A DNA stretch of 64,000 nt from Mesocentrotus franciscanus. Taxonomy: Eukaryota > Echinodermata > Echinoidea > Camarodonta > Strongylocentrotidae. The stretch is from contig CP137675.1 of the NCBI GenBank assembly GCA_037976565.1, positions 29,191,637-29,255,636 on the forward strand, read 5' to 3'. Made by a program: the position numbers and the translations under genes. Shown piece by piece: positions 26,301-35,126 of the stretch. Each line of letters begins with the position of its first letter. The stretch's first letter is position 1. The notes below the pieces were generated by a model. The model did no database searches, was not told where the DNA came from, and saw only the letters and a list, made by a program, of their open reading frames with translations.

Positions 26301-29300
26301 ATTCCTTATGTTATTTTTTGTTTTTTCATCTTTCATCTTCTCTCCTATCTTTCCACTATCTATTCTTTATCATTTTCTCTTTCTGTCTTTCCTTATGTTA
26401 TTCTTTGTTTCTTCCTTCTATCACCTTCTCTTATGTTATTCTTTGTTTTTATCATTCTATCACTTTCTCTTTCTGTCTTTCCTTATGTTATTCTTCAAAA
26501 ACAAAGACTAACATAAGAAAAGACAGAAAGTGAAAAATGATAAATAATAGACCTATGACTGTGCCAAATTTGAAACAAATTGACTGCACCGATCTTGAGT
26601 TAAAATCCTCTGCACAAAAAAGGGGGAAATCCAGGAAAACATGACAATAGAAATTAATTGTTAACGATTACCACATCTTCCAGTAGTTGACACTCACATG
26701 CAATACAAATTTACATTTATTGGCATACCAGTCACATGTTGGATCCGCTAGGGTCAAGTGAATTATTCGCGAGTCCATCCATGTTGATTTACGCTGCGAT
26801 ATAGCAAGATGACGTCATTTTGACGACGGGGTACGCGTTTTCTGACGAACCTCAAATCTTGGATGAACATGTGCTCGTATTTGGCCTGACAACATGAAAC
26901 AACCCAAGGCATGCGCAAATTGCTGAAATGACGTCACATCTTTGGCGTCTTCTATGTCGACGTGACAAACGAAAAGGCCCTAGTGCTTAACAGAGGGACT
27001 AGAACATGTAGCTTCAATCATTTTTTGTCTTATCAAGTATATGTCTCAGATTATCAGTTGTTTGCTTTGTTAATGAAAGAGTAATGGCGATCATAAAATA
27101 AGATGAATACTTATAACAACGGCTTTTTCTGAAGAATGAAGAGTAAACATAAAAGATGATTTATAGGGCATATGATTGAACCAACAGCAGTCCTTTGAGT
27201 TCTTCCTCTAAATGTTACCCTCTTATGTAAAGTTGATTTAATACTTCAGTTAATCTTCTGAAGAAGATAGCTTTGATGTTCAATAAGCCGCAGTTTTTAT
27301 GAATATGTTTTTGTTGATTCAAACTTGTATTACTAGAGATAACATGCACGTAAGCCTAAGTGGATTCTTGTTGTGTTGGTGATAATGCTTTATAACAAAG
27401 AGGGACTTGAACATGTAGGTTCAATCTATTTTTGGCTCATCAAGTATTTGGCTTAGATTATCAGATGTTTGCTTTGTTTATGAAAGAGTTGCTCTCCCCT
27501 CATATTTCAAAATGCTGTTGAGGTTTAAGTGAACTACATTTGTATAATTTCTGTGTAAATCTAGTATGATGAGCTCCCCACTTCTTAATATAGGGTAGGG
27601 ATACTGCTTGTAAATGGGAGTACTCATACGTAACACACACACACAGTCACACACCCACATCCATGTGTGACATGCTAGCTGAATATTCACCAACAAATCA
27701 CATTACACTGTATTCCAAGATGTGTATGTGTATATAAATCTCTAAACCTAACCCTAACCCTAACCCTAATCCTAATCCTAATCCTAATCCTAACCATATG
27801 AGAGAGAGAGAGAGAGAGAAAAAGAGAGAAAGATTCTCTGCTACATGGATCAAGTGGGAAACACTCTTCTAAAGATGTACCGTCACTTGCAAAAGTTTAA
27901 GACCACTCGTACAAAATACATTAACTTGAATAAATACCAAACTTGAACCAATTAATCATAGCAAATTATATATTGCTCAAACAGCAAGAGATTGGCGTAC
28001 ATTATGATATGTTCAGAGATGCCTTGATCTTTCATTTTAAGAATCTGAGGGATCCGTCATCACAGGAGGTGGGGGTACTTTCATCAAAATAAAGGCAACC
28101 ATACATGTACCTTTCTGGGCCCCCTTGCATAAAACTAAGCATTGATGGAAACTTCCATGGAAACCTTGATTTGATTAGCTGTTTAGCAATGTTGCCATGC
28201 ATGTAGTTAATATTGATGGCAAAGTTACCATCAGTGGTAATATATGGCCCACCAGCCCTCATCAGACAATGAACCATCTTCTTAAAATATTGAAATAGCA
28301 TTGCGCACAGCAGATTTGACGGAACTAATCATCTTGCTCATTTGACTTTCAGACATTCTGAGAAGCCTTCTTGATAGAGAGGCACTCTGAAAGTATCTTT
28401 AGGATGTTTTTTTTTTTGGGGGTGGGTTCTATTTGGACATGCTGCATTACAGGCAAAATGCCATACTAGACCTGCCTATGGAAAATGTTAATTATAATTG
28501 GATCATAGATCATACTGTAAATGATATGAACAACTTTTCAAATAATACATACATGTATATTGTTTATGTAATCATTCAACAAGACAATGTAATGCAGGCC
28601 CAGTGACAGAAATATCAACAAAATTCCCCGTAGTCTAAACAATTTGCAAATGACTGTATGTGACTTTGTTATAACAATACACATATGTAGCTGATTAGGC
28701 CAGGTTACTGTACTGTGATATATCAAGCCAACCATTTCATTCAAATATTTGTGCAGTGATGTGAACTTTCAGAGTTCGCATTGTACAATCAATCTGACCA
28801 TTTGTTGGGATTAGAGGTCAAAGGATGGTTGGTTATTGTTGTGTTGTATGCATTGCAAAGTGGTTATCTTTGAAAGATTGTCAATTGAAGTATCGATGTA
28901 ATAGTTGTTATCTTGAGGTTATGTAAAGTATGCACATTGAACCTTTTTCTATTTCATAAAGATGTCATAACAATGTACTGTACAGAATAAACGGGGAGGG
29001 ATAATTCACCTACATGTATATTTTGCAATATTTTAGCGTACCACCCACTCACAACTTTTCTGTTGTCCACCTCTCTCACTCTTGTCTTTCACTCCTTTGC
29101 TTTCTCTTTCTTTTTGTTTTTTTTCTTTTCGTTCTTTCTTTCTTTATCTCTCTTTTTTCTCTTTTTCTCTTCCTCTCACACACTTTCTATCTCTTTCTTT
29201 CTCTCCCACACACTTTCTTTTCATCTCTCTCACTTTCTCTCTTTCTTTTCTCTCTCTCTCTCCCTCTTGCTCTTCTCCAGTGACCCTGCCCCCTTCCTCT

Positions 29301-30241
29301 CTTAATAATTATTTTGTCTTATGTACTTTTATTTACTTTCGTACAGGTGGAAAGGAGAGAATGTGTCTACGACGGAAGTATCGAATGTCATGAGTAGATT
29401 ATCATCCATAATGGAATGCAACGTGTATGGGGTAGAGGTACCAGGTAACTACAGATTACAGTTTATTTTCTTCTTCTCCATTTTGACACCTTCCTTATTT
29501 CATACGTGAAATGAAGGAGAATGTTAACCTTCAATTTAAACGCAAGATTCATGTATAGTGGAGACTGGAGAGCCTGAGCAGAAGAAGAAGAAGAAGAAGA
29601 AGAAGGAGAAGAAGAAGAAGAAGAAGGAGAAGGAGAAGAAGAAGGAGAAGAAGAAGAAGAAGAAGAAGAAGAAGAAGAAGAAGAAGAAGAAGAAGAAGAA
29701 GAAGAAGAAGAAGAAGAAGAAGAAGAAGAAGAAGAAGAAGAAGAAGAAGAAGAAGAAGAAGAAGGAAGAGGAGGAGGAGGAAGAGGAAGGAGGAGGAGGA
29801 GGAGGAGGAGTAGGAGGAAGAGGAAGAGGAAGAGGAGGAAGGAAGGAAGGAAGGGAGGAGGAGCTGACAGCTTGAAAAGCTTCTAAAACATCTTGGACGT
29901 TAAAATCTTATTCTTTTCCATTCCAATTTTTAGGTTGTGAGGGAAGAGCAGGAATGGCTGCAATCGTCCTCCACGACGGCCACAACCTAGATCCCAAGCA
30001 CTTCTATGATCACGCTATCAACCACCTCCCGGACTACGCATGCCCCAAGTTCATCCGTGTCATGACGGAGATGGACATCACCAACACCTTCAAGCACAAG
30101 AAGAAACAGCTGGTCGGCCAGGGATTCAACCTCGAGATCATCTCGGATATCGTCTACGTTGTCGACAAGGCCAAAGGTTCCTACGTTCAAATAAGCCCCA
30201 GCATCATGGAAAGTATACAGAGGGAAAGCTACAAACTTTGA
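8298..30241 (+). CDS. SLC27A2-like: SLC27-family fatty-acid transport protein / very-long-chain acyl-CoA synthetase, nine exons, three apparent 1-nt frame breaks
   Basis: Proteins of this family sit in ER, plasma or peroxisomal membranes and couple ATP-dependent activation of long and very-long-chain fatty acids to CoA with their uptake. Nine exons with GT-AG borders encode an N-terminal hydrophobic segment (residues about 7-20), the AMP-binding loop [13 protein letters not shown] (about 226-238), the adenylation motif TATEA (about 369-373), the FATP signature NSGDLMMVD...[19 protein letters not shown], and the C-terminal [15 protein letters not shown] with the lysines expected in the ANL A10 motif. 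The exons sum to 1881 nt. Restoring one base in each of exons 3, 6 and 7 would give 627 residues, the usual family length (about 620). The FKHKKK region resembles SLC27A2/A3/A6 more than SLC27A1/A4. The C-terminus YKL is only weakly like a peroxisomal PTS1. No neighbour gene is seen. Whether the breaks are real cannot be told from this sequence. Confidence 0.9.
9737..10099. mobile_element. 363 bp MITE with about 100 bp inverted ends, in intron 1
   Basis: The left arm CCAGGGCTCTTATTTTATAG, then GATATTAAGTCGATTTTAAT and AAATTAGTGAAAGTTATGAG, is repeated as a reverse complement ending at 10099 (CTCTCATTTTAAAGG read on the minus strand, and so on). There is no coding capacity. An extra half-arm (AACTTAATATCAGGGTG, then CCCCTTTAA) follows at about 10155-10190. 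The related fragment at 368-470 matches the interior. No clear target duplication was found. Confidence 0.8.
10279..10494 (+). CDS. SLC27A2-like: SLC27-like exon 2 (AMP-binding loop)
   Basis: The exon lies between acceptor TTCCTGTAG and donor ACAG|GTGAGA and is 216 nt, entering and leaving in phase 1. It codes residues 161-232: [20 protein letters not shown] and an ending [10 protein letters not shown], the last glycine being split across the intron. The P-loop-like TSGTTG binds the ATP phosphates in ANL enzymes. No frame problem is seen. Confidence 0.93.
10656..10716. repeat. (ATCC)n microsatellite in intron 2
   Basis: About eleven uninterrupted CATC units, flanked by degenerate ATTC units, followed by ATTT-rich sequence to about 10860. 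Confidence 0.9.
11148..11606. mobile_element. 459 bp inverted-repeat MITE in intron 2
   Basis: The left end GACCCCGTTCTCATTCACTT is mirrored at the right end, which finishes AGTGAGTGAGAACGGGGTC. Further matching arm sequence follows on both sides (GGAGCGGTC, AACTAAGACC, CCGTTCCTC). The interior has extra palindromes such as ACCACCTCGGGAGGTGGT. The immediate flanks do not give a convincing target duplication. There is no coding capacity. Confidence 0.8.
13772..15193. mobile_element. 1.42 kb giant foldback element built of about 155 bp subrepeats, in intron 2
   Basis: The ends are inverted (GTCAGGTGGCTTAGCG and CGCTAAGCCACCTGAC) with TA on both sides (13770-13771 and 15194-15195), consistent with a TA target duplication. 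Each arm is about 700 bp and consists of about five direct copies of a unit with TTTTTGGTACAGGGCTTCCT, TAGGAGCCCCCGGCAAAAAT, GGGGCGGGGGCG and TTGTTGTTGTACAAATG. Orientation flips near 14525. Transcribed in the SLC27 pre-mRNA it would form a long imperfect duplex. No transposase is encoded, so it must be non-autonomous. Confidence 0.9.
15195..16530. other. Remainder of intron 2
   Basis: AT-rich sequence with TACATGTA words. At about 15236-15300 there is a short stretch (TAATATAAAGTGTGC, TCTCTAAGCGCTATGACAAA) resembling the 3' tail of the SINE at 48159-48440. No exon is expected, because exons 2 and 3 join in phase. Confidence 0.5.
16531..16691 (+). CDS. SLC27A2-like: SLC27-like exon 3, with an apparent 1-nt deletion
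   Basis: Acceptor TTTCTTCCAG and donor TTCAG|GTAATA bound a 161 nt exon. It enters in phase 1 with [11 protein letters not shown], which continues TSGTTG. After the run ACCCC near 16562-16566 the family sequence continues in another frame: [20 protein letters not shown] and [17 protein letters not shown]. The original frame reaches TAG about ten codons later. The exon should be 162 (or 159) nt for both junctions to agree, so a base in the C run is missing relative to a working gene. Confidence 0.9.
16692..19261. other. Intron 3: microsatellites and a LINE tail
   Basis: Contains a (GTA)n tract at about 17305-17346, an (AAT/GAT)n stretch at about 17915-18112 and the minus-strand LINE tail at 18528-18700. 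The remainder is AT-rich sequence with TACATGTA words and no exon-like segment. Confidence 0.6.
18528..18760 (-). mobile_element. 3' end of a CR1/L2-type LINE, minus strand
   Basis: On the minus strand: GGTCCCCATGGAAGACCAGC, then ATGGGCTATCCAGCCG, then TTTATTTTATC, ending in a (CAAA)n tail seen as GTTTGTTTGTTTG at 18528-18552. The same order of blocks is found at 43148-43300 on the plus strand. Only the 3' untranslated end is present, as expected of a 5'-truncated insertion. Clade assignment is an inference. Confidence 0.6.
19262..19386 (+). CDS. SLC27A2-like: SLC27-like exon 4
   Basis: The 125 nt exon lies between TTCTTTAG and GAA|GTAAGT. It starts in phase 1, completing a glycine, and ends at a codon border. 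It codes [20 protein letters not shown] and [19 protein letters not shown], a strong match to the FATP block that reads FSASQFWDD and YIGELLRYL in vertebrates. Confidence 0.93.
20005..20204 (+). CDS. SLC27A2-like: SLC27-like exon 5 (adenylation motif)
   Basis: The 200 nt exon starts in phase 0 after CCTGCAG with [20 protein letters not shown] and includes [22 protein letters not shown] corresponds to the family YAATEGN block that contacts the adenylate. The donor AG|GTAAGG has near-perfect consensus and leaves phase 2, which does not fit the next exon (see exon 6). Confidence 0.92.
21485..21578 (+). CDS. SLC27A2-like: SLC27-like exon 6, phase inconsistent by one base
   Basis: The part [20 protein letters not shown] and KPVPRG aligns well with the family block ahead of GEPGLL, and the donor AGAG|GTGAGT fits exon 7 in phase 1. 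The acceptor is either TTCAG (exon from 21485, 94 nt) or TTGCAG (from 21495, 84 nt). Neither can receive phase 2 from exon 5 and still leave in phase 1. The simplest reading is one missing base near the exon start or at the end of exon 5; an unusual splice site is the alternative. Confidence 0.75.
21773..21806. repeat. (TTTA)n microsatellite in intron 6
   Basis: About eight ATTT units follow a T-rich stretch that starts near 21730. Confidence 0.85.
23469..23588. mobile_element. 120 bp MITE in intron 6
   Basis: The ends are imperfect inverted repeats: CCAGGCCCGTAACACAAAGC on the left and, on the minus strand from the right, CCTGGGCCCGTTAAACACAA. The interior is AT-rich with a further palindrome around GATCACTATGTGCGATC. 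Short GGCCCGTNNCACAAAGCTT elements are common in invertebrate genomes; placing it in a named family would need a library search. Confidence 0.75.
24564..24761 (+). CDS. SLC27A2-like: SLC27-like exon 7 (FATP signature), with an apparent 1-nt deletion
   Basis: The exon opens after TCCCCTAG with [20 protein letters not shown] and [15 protein letters not shown]. In that frame GTGACCTGTTCTTC soon leads to TGATGA. Shifted by one base the family sequence resumes: [20 protein letters not shown] and KDRLGDTF. The length, 198 nt, is one short of what both junctions need (199). The lost base is in ACCGTGACC, where ACCGGTGAC would restore glycine before DL, as in the family motif KKGDLYFNSGDL. Confidence 0.9.
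25782..27080 (+). repeat. Tandem duplication, unit A (carries an insertion), intron 7
   Basis: The words CATAGAATAAGATGAATACT, GAAGAGTAAACAT, ACCCTCTTATGT, CTTCAGTTAATCTTCTGAAG and CTTGTTGTGTTG-like sequence recur in order in unit B at 27081-27490. After the last of these, unit A is broken by the 897 bp element at 26084-26980 and then resumes with TGCTTAACAGAGGGACTAGA, which matches unit B. Confidence 0.85.
26084..26980. mobile_element. 897 bp TA-flanked inverted-repeat element (Tc1/mariner-like MITE candidate)
   Basis: The left end AGGCCTTTTCGTTTGT and right end ACAAACGAAAAGGCCC are inverted, with further similarity inward (GACAAGGACGCC and GGCGTCTTCTATGTCG). TA lies on both sides (26082-26083 and 26981-26982). 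Unit B of the surrounding duplication shows the uninterrupted site (GGTGATAATGCTTTA). The interior has a fourfold repeat of CTTTCCTTATGTTATTCTTTG between 26290 and 26500. No transposase is encoded. Confidence 0.85.
27081..27490 (+). repeat. Tandem duplication, unit B (empty site), intron 7
   Basis: About 410 bp matching unit A with moderate divergence, ending in TTTGCTTTGTTTATGAAAGAG, which also ends unit A (27060-27080). It lacks the 897 bp element. Confidence 0.85.
27743..27794. repeat. Interstitial telomere-like tract (CCCTAA)n
   Basis: Three to four CCCTAA units grade into five CCTAAT units, followed by a short (GA)n tract at 27800-27830. Orientation is opposite to the tract at 7386. Confidence 0.9.
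29058..29290. repeat. Pyrimidine-rich (CTTT/CTCT)n tract upstream of exon 8
   Basis: About 230 bp almost free of purines, with TCTTTC and TCTCTC units. It ends about 55 bases before the exon 8 acceptor. Long Leu/Ser/Phe frames through it are artefacts. Confidence 0.85.
29347..29444 (+). CDS. SLC27A2-like: SLC27-like exon 8
   Basis: The 98 nt exon after TTCGTACAG completes the arginine of GDTFR and codes [20 protein letters not shown] followed by [23 protein letters not shown] is one of the most conserved FATP blocks. The donor CCAG|GTAACT leaves phase 1, fitting exon 9. Confidence 0.94.
29574..29872. repeat. (AAG)n / (AGG)n homopurine tract in intron 8
   Basis: Nearly 300 bp with almost no pyrimidines: about 190 bp of AAG units, then AGG-rich sequence. 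It ends about 60 bases before the exon 9 acceptor. A poly-Lys/Glu/Gly frame across it is an artefact. Such mirror-symmetric purine tracts can form triplex DNA and expand or contract. Confidence 0.95.
29934..30241 (+). CDS. SLC27A2-like: SLC27-like exon 9 (C-terminal domain and stop)
   Basis: The 308 nt exon follows the acceptor CAATTTTTAG and ends at TGA (30239-30241). It codes [37 protein letters not shown], and [18 protein letters not shown], ending ESYKL. The block FKHKKKQL holds the lysines of the ANL A10 motif that act in adenylate formation. The exon is GC-richer than its surroundings and fully open. Confidence 0.95.
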
Positions 30242-31166
30242 GTGTACATGCACTTTGTCAGGTTGAAATTCTTTCTGATACTCACTTTGTCAAACAGTAA
30301 ATATTTGCAGATTTTTTCTTTCCAGGGCTGAGAGATCAAACTTTTACTAACCTTATTTTCTCATCCCTTCTTTTCATAACTCATCTTTCCTTGATCTGTT
30401 GGAGTACTGAAAATGAGACCACTTTGATACTTTATGTATGAAATACCAAAAGAAATGTCATGTTTTCACTTATCTCTCTCCTGTCCCTTTGTCCTTTTCA
30501 TTGTATTATATTGAACATTATCACCAACAAAAGGGGCAAAGCTACAAGAAACAAGAGGTGCTTACAAAAGTTATAACTTTTATGATGCTTAGAATATCAA
30601 TTACTATGAAGGCATTAGTGTGTTTTGCTGCTTATCTTTCAATTTGTAAAGTTCACTTTGGTGAAGAAAGATGCCATATTAATGTAAGTACTTGCGCTGT
30701 ATTTGTTTCCTGATAAGGGCTGCATGCTGTGTCTTTCTTTCAATTCCACATTGCATCTTATTTTGTTTATGGTTACTGAAATTCCTAGTCGGAAGAATAG
30801 AAATATTTGTGCCATAATTTCTACACTTTACTTCACAGTTGAATATTCCTGACCATTTTGCAGTTGAACAGGATTTTGCCCAGCTTAATCATAGCTGAAA
30901 TAAAAGTGAATATTTATTATTTGACATTTGTTACATGGATGACACCATACTCAAAATACAGGGTAGCATTTGATTTATAAAGGAGATGATCACATTGTGT
31001 CTTTTACATAGTCAAGATCAGGTCTTTTTAATCTTCTATAATTTGTACAATTGTTTTATTTTGCACATTTGATTTATATCTTGTCATTATGCTATCGTAT
31101 TGTATTGAGGTTTGTGTTGTATATGTAACATGTGGGAAATGAGAATTAAAAAAAAAAAAAAAAAAA
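30242..31166 (+). promoter_or_regulatory. Probable SLC27-like 3' UTR and polyadenylation signals
   Basis: After the stop codon the sequence is AT-rich with no repeats. A canonical AATAAA lies at 30899-30904. A second candidate is ATTAAA running into an A tract at about 31145-31166. Which is used cannot be told here. Confidence 0.4.
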
Positions 31167-34100
31167 TATTGATTGACAAGAATGTAAAGCATGAATGAAA
31201 TGCTTAAATTGAAGCTCTACCGATTATTTGATTGCGGTATTTTCAGATTCAAGTCCACATGATTTGAACATTAAAACAAAAATTGTACTTTTTTCACAAA
31301 TGTATGTCTTACTTCACAAGATTCCATACTCTTTTTAAAATTTTGTTTAATCCAATTTATTATTAACATGTATTGTTAATAAGAATTGTTGTTTTTGAGG
31401 CAATGAAAGCAACTGAAGTCCCTGAAATTCCAACAATGATTTACTGATAATATTTGTCATCGTCATTACTGCCAAACAAAGATTTAATCTTGTTAATTCA
31501 TTTTCTTTTTCTTCTGTATACCTGTATTTGGAACATAACCCCAAAGATCTTTTGCTCCATGTCTCCTATGAGAGAAGGTGTATGAACATGTAGGTCAAAT
31601 TGTCATTATGACATTGTAACTGACCCTACTGCAAATATGGTGTTCGACAGTAGATTTTCAATTTGTTCCAAGATCACGAAAGCCTTTGCAATGCTGGCAA
31701 TGCAAATAAGACAGATTGAATGAATATCTAAACAGATGAATTATATAAAAATAACAATATAATAAGTAAATAACAGTGATAACGACACAGCATTTGTAAT
31801 GCACACATTGATCCTAGGAGATGCTTAAAAGAGAGAGAGAGAGAGAGTCAGAGAGACAGAGAGACAGAGACAGAGACAGAGACAGAGAGTCAATAGACAG
31901 AGTCAGAGAAGCATGGATTCTCTGTTAAAATATAGGAATTAAAGCCTTTCTGCCTTTCAACAAGCGATATGTCAAGATATCACAGATGCACTATCATGTC
32001 GGCTACCAAAAATTTATAATTATTGTTATTTACATATTTTTATAAATCTAAAATGGGGATTGAAAGTTTTTGTTGTTGATGAATCTTTAATGTTCTTGTT
32101 ACAACCCACCAATGACTGGCATGAAAATGCATACGATGGTGGCTACTGCTCAGGGAGACTATGGTAACCATACCAATTTTTAATAATCTATATTGTGTAC
32201 TTGTGTTTTGTAATATAAGTATATCTATCTGTGTTTTGTAAGAGTATTATATATTTACTTAGGCACGTATATTTATATTGTTGTGATGAATCGAATTTTG
32301 CTCACTCCAAAGCATTCTTGTGTGTTTAGGTTGATATTGTACTCATGGATTTCACAGACATTTGATATGATTATTTTCTAAATGATATTATAAAACTTTA
32401 TTTTTCACAGAAGCATGCATTATACTGTTCAAATTTATATGTCAGGTATGGTGCGATTGTGTACGATTTTAAAACATGTATATTTTCAGGAATTTGTTTT
32501 TATATCTCTTTTAAAAGGTCACAATGTTCTCTGCCTTATGGACAAAATTCAGGGGGAAATCCACCACAGGTGTTCTTTTAGGGTTAGTGGATATGATTTG
32601 TTGCATATTTTTAACTCAAGATGAGGCAAAATTATATCTTTGTTTAAAAAAAAATATATGGTATACTATGATTACATGATTACACACTGCCAATGAATGA
32701 TTTCTGATATTCAGTGTTAAATAACTTTAGACAATTATGTACTTTTTCTAAGGCCATGAGGCAATTTATTGTAAAATGCAGTATTTAACCAGATATATTG
32801 ATTTTATTGGGGGAGATCAGGCAGCTAGTGATTTCTTTGCCCTCTCTCAAACTGTTGAGAAGTATGAGCATTAAATGCACTGCTTCCCCAAATTGAAAAA
32901 CATACTTCAAAGTTTGCAAGGTTAACAAATGAAGCAACAAAAATCATTATCAGGTTCCATTGTAGAACTTGAAAAATATTGGGGGGGGTGTAACTACATT
33001 TGACAAGAAAAACGCGTCACAATGCAGGCCATCAGAAGCAATTCCCATAAAATACTTATTAATTCCTTTAATCAGTGACAATGTTTCATTGTGAAAATAT
33101 TTGAATGTTGTACATTGAAATGATGGCAGGTATACTGTAAATACTTTGTTACATGTTCGGGTTCGTTACAAAGAAGTTATGAACACAGCTCATGAGTTCA
33201 TCAAGTATCATTAAGGGGTATTGAGCCGTAAATTGCATGGATTGGAAGCAGAAAACTTACTGAAACAAATTGTTGAAATTCGGATATCATTCGAACAAAG
33301 ATTAAAGTGAGATAGGAATAGTTTGGGTAGCCTATTGCTTTTACCTACAGTTTTTCTACAAATTTCAAGTCCAATTTGATCTAGAAATAGGTACGATGAA
33401 TGAGCAAAAACTAAGTAGCCATAAGGGTCGGAAAGGACAGCATTGCCTGAGTAAACACGATTGTTGAAGCCTACGCAAAATTCTCACATCTCATGAGCTT
33501 TCTTTTCGGGTGTAGTGGTGATTTCTAAATCAATGAATATCTGATTTGGTGAAATGGGTAACATGTATTATTAAATTTTGAATATTTTACGAGTTGTGGG
33601 ATATTTGCTGAGTTGTGGGATATTTTATGTTTTTGAAGATCAAAATGTGTAAGGCATATTTCATCATACACTTCCTCGTAAAGTCGGAATAATTGTTTTT
33701 AGCTCTTCATAAAATGGTTTTGACAATTTGATTTATTCTCGATAAATAAAGTTTGTATGCCCTCACATGGCAGAACTTTATATGTCAAGGAAAAAAAATG
33801 TCACATTTATTTCATGAAAAGAGGTTATACAAATTGATTCTAACTTGATGCGCAACAGTTTTAATTTAGTGAAAGAGATGTTGTCCAAACCACCTGTCGG
33901 ATTAGTATTATGTATTGAATAATGCTGATATTTAGTCTTCATATATTTGTTGCATTTCGTAGTTTAAGAAACAAAACTTGTACTCGTTTTTTCCACTTCC
34001 ATTGTAATTCTGCATCTCACATTTTTTGAGTGAAGTTGTATTTTGTATGGGTATTATTAAAATGGAGTATCATATGTTAATAGCATCTCTGAGATGGTTG

Positions 34101-34215
34101 AACCGTTGTCTTTTGTAAGCCCTATGTGATAGGGTGATGTGAGTGAATATCTGAATTTATAAGATAGGGTATTTGTCAGCAAGTATCATATTGGCTGAAA
34201 AGGTGTGGTGTTTAA
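31167..34215. other. Intergenic sequence, no gene seen
   Basis: AT-rich. A short (GA)n / GACAGA tract lies at about 31830-31890. No frame resembles a known protein on either strand. Confidence 0.5.
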
Positions 34216-34219
34216 TAGG

Positions 34220-34276
34220 TCAAGAAGTGAGACGTTTTGCCACCGTTCGTACTTAGGAAAACATCTCACTTCTTGA
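34220..34276. repeat. Perfect 13 bp stem hairpin
   Basis: TCAAGAAGTGAGA at 34220-34232 is mirrored by TCTCACTTCTTGA at 34264-34276, with a 31-base spacer that itself carries weak pairing (GTTTTGCC and GGAAAAC). The flanks do not show a clear target duplication. Confidence 0.75.
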
Positions 34277-34356
34277 CAAGCGCTGTTAAATCGTTTTTGT
34301 TCACTCGCAAAACATTTGGCTAAATAATTGCAGTTTTAGTGAGATTTTTATAATCA

Positions 34357-34400
34357 CGCATACACACGCACACACACACACGCACACACACACACACAAA
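34357..34400. repeat. (CA)n microsatellite
   Basis: ACACACGC and ACACACAC units over about 44 bp. A separate (GA)n tract at 34687-34720 borders the next repeat. Confidence 0.9.
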
Positions 34401-34681
34401 ATGATATGTCAAGTCAATGTCAAGGATAATCACAGACCACAATCGGATTTCATTGCTTAGGAACCATTTTGATTTTATTCTGTTACAAAGAATAACGATG
34501 AATTCCTCTCAATTCAACCTGCGCACAAATACCATTTTGAAGGACGCCAGCTACGGAGCAAGGGCAGATAGGGCACAGAGCTCTACGGAGAATTAGAAAA
34601 AAACGTGTAATACAAACAGATCGAGGAGCAGGCAAAGATAAACATGACGGACAGAAAAAATATTATGCGAGTGAATTAGTA

Positions 34682-34721
<40 letters not shown>

Positions 34722-34724
34722 TAA

Positions 34725-35126
34725 GCCATATTCCATCTTAAAGGTAATGCAGAGTTTGGGGAAATTTTGAAAATTGCATGGATAGTAATTCTTTATACTT
34801 TTGATAAGGCCATTCCATGGTAGCTGCATGTGACCATGAAAATCTCAGAATATGCAGTTCTGATATATAATTTCCAAACAGGAATAGCAAATTGGTCGAT
34901 TGTATTCTTAAAGACACATTGTTTTAAAGCTATAAGTAATCAGTCTTGAGAGGTAGCTATACAACATAAAGAGTTTATTATTTACAATTTCATCACTTTA
35001 GACTCGATTTCAACTGCGACAACGATCATTGAATATTGTAAAATCGCATATGCTTCCAATATATACATTTGAACCAAATTCATGACCCCATACCAAAACT
35101 TTGTATTACCTTTAATACAATATGAT
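34725..35126 (-). repeat. Dispersed 0.4 kb repeat, inverse of 49650-50165
   Basis: On the minus strand the order GGTAATACAAAGTTTTGGTA, TGGGGTCATGAATTTGGTTC, AAGCATATGCGATTTTACAA, ATCGAGTCTAAAGTGATGAA, CAAGACTGAT and TGCATATTCTGAGATTTTCA matches the interior of the TA-flanked element at 49180-50525. Both copies are bordered by a (CT/GA)n tract at the same end. The terminal repeats of that element are not seen here, so this may be a truncated copy. Confidence 0.8.

Noticed and set aside
27865..28000. Tc1-like end (CGTCACTTGCAAAAGTTTAAGA)
   Set aside because: The word resembles a mariner-type end, but I found no inverted partner in the following kilobases.
29558..29875. 105-codon Lys/Glu/Gly-rich frame
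   Set aside because: It is a translation of the (AAG)n/(AGG)n tract in intron 8 and is open in all purine frames.
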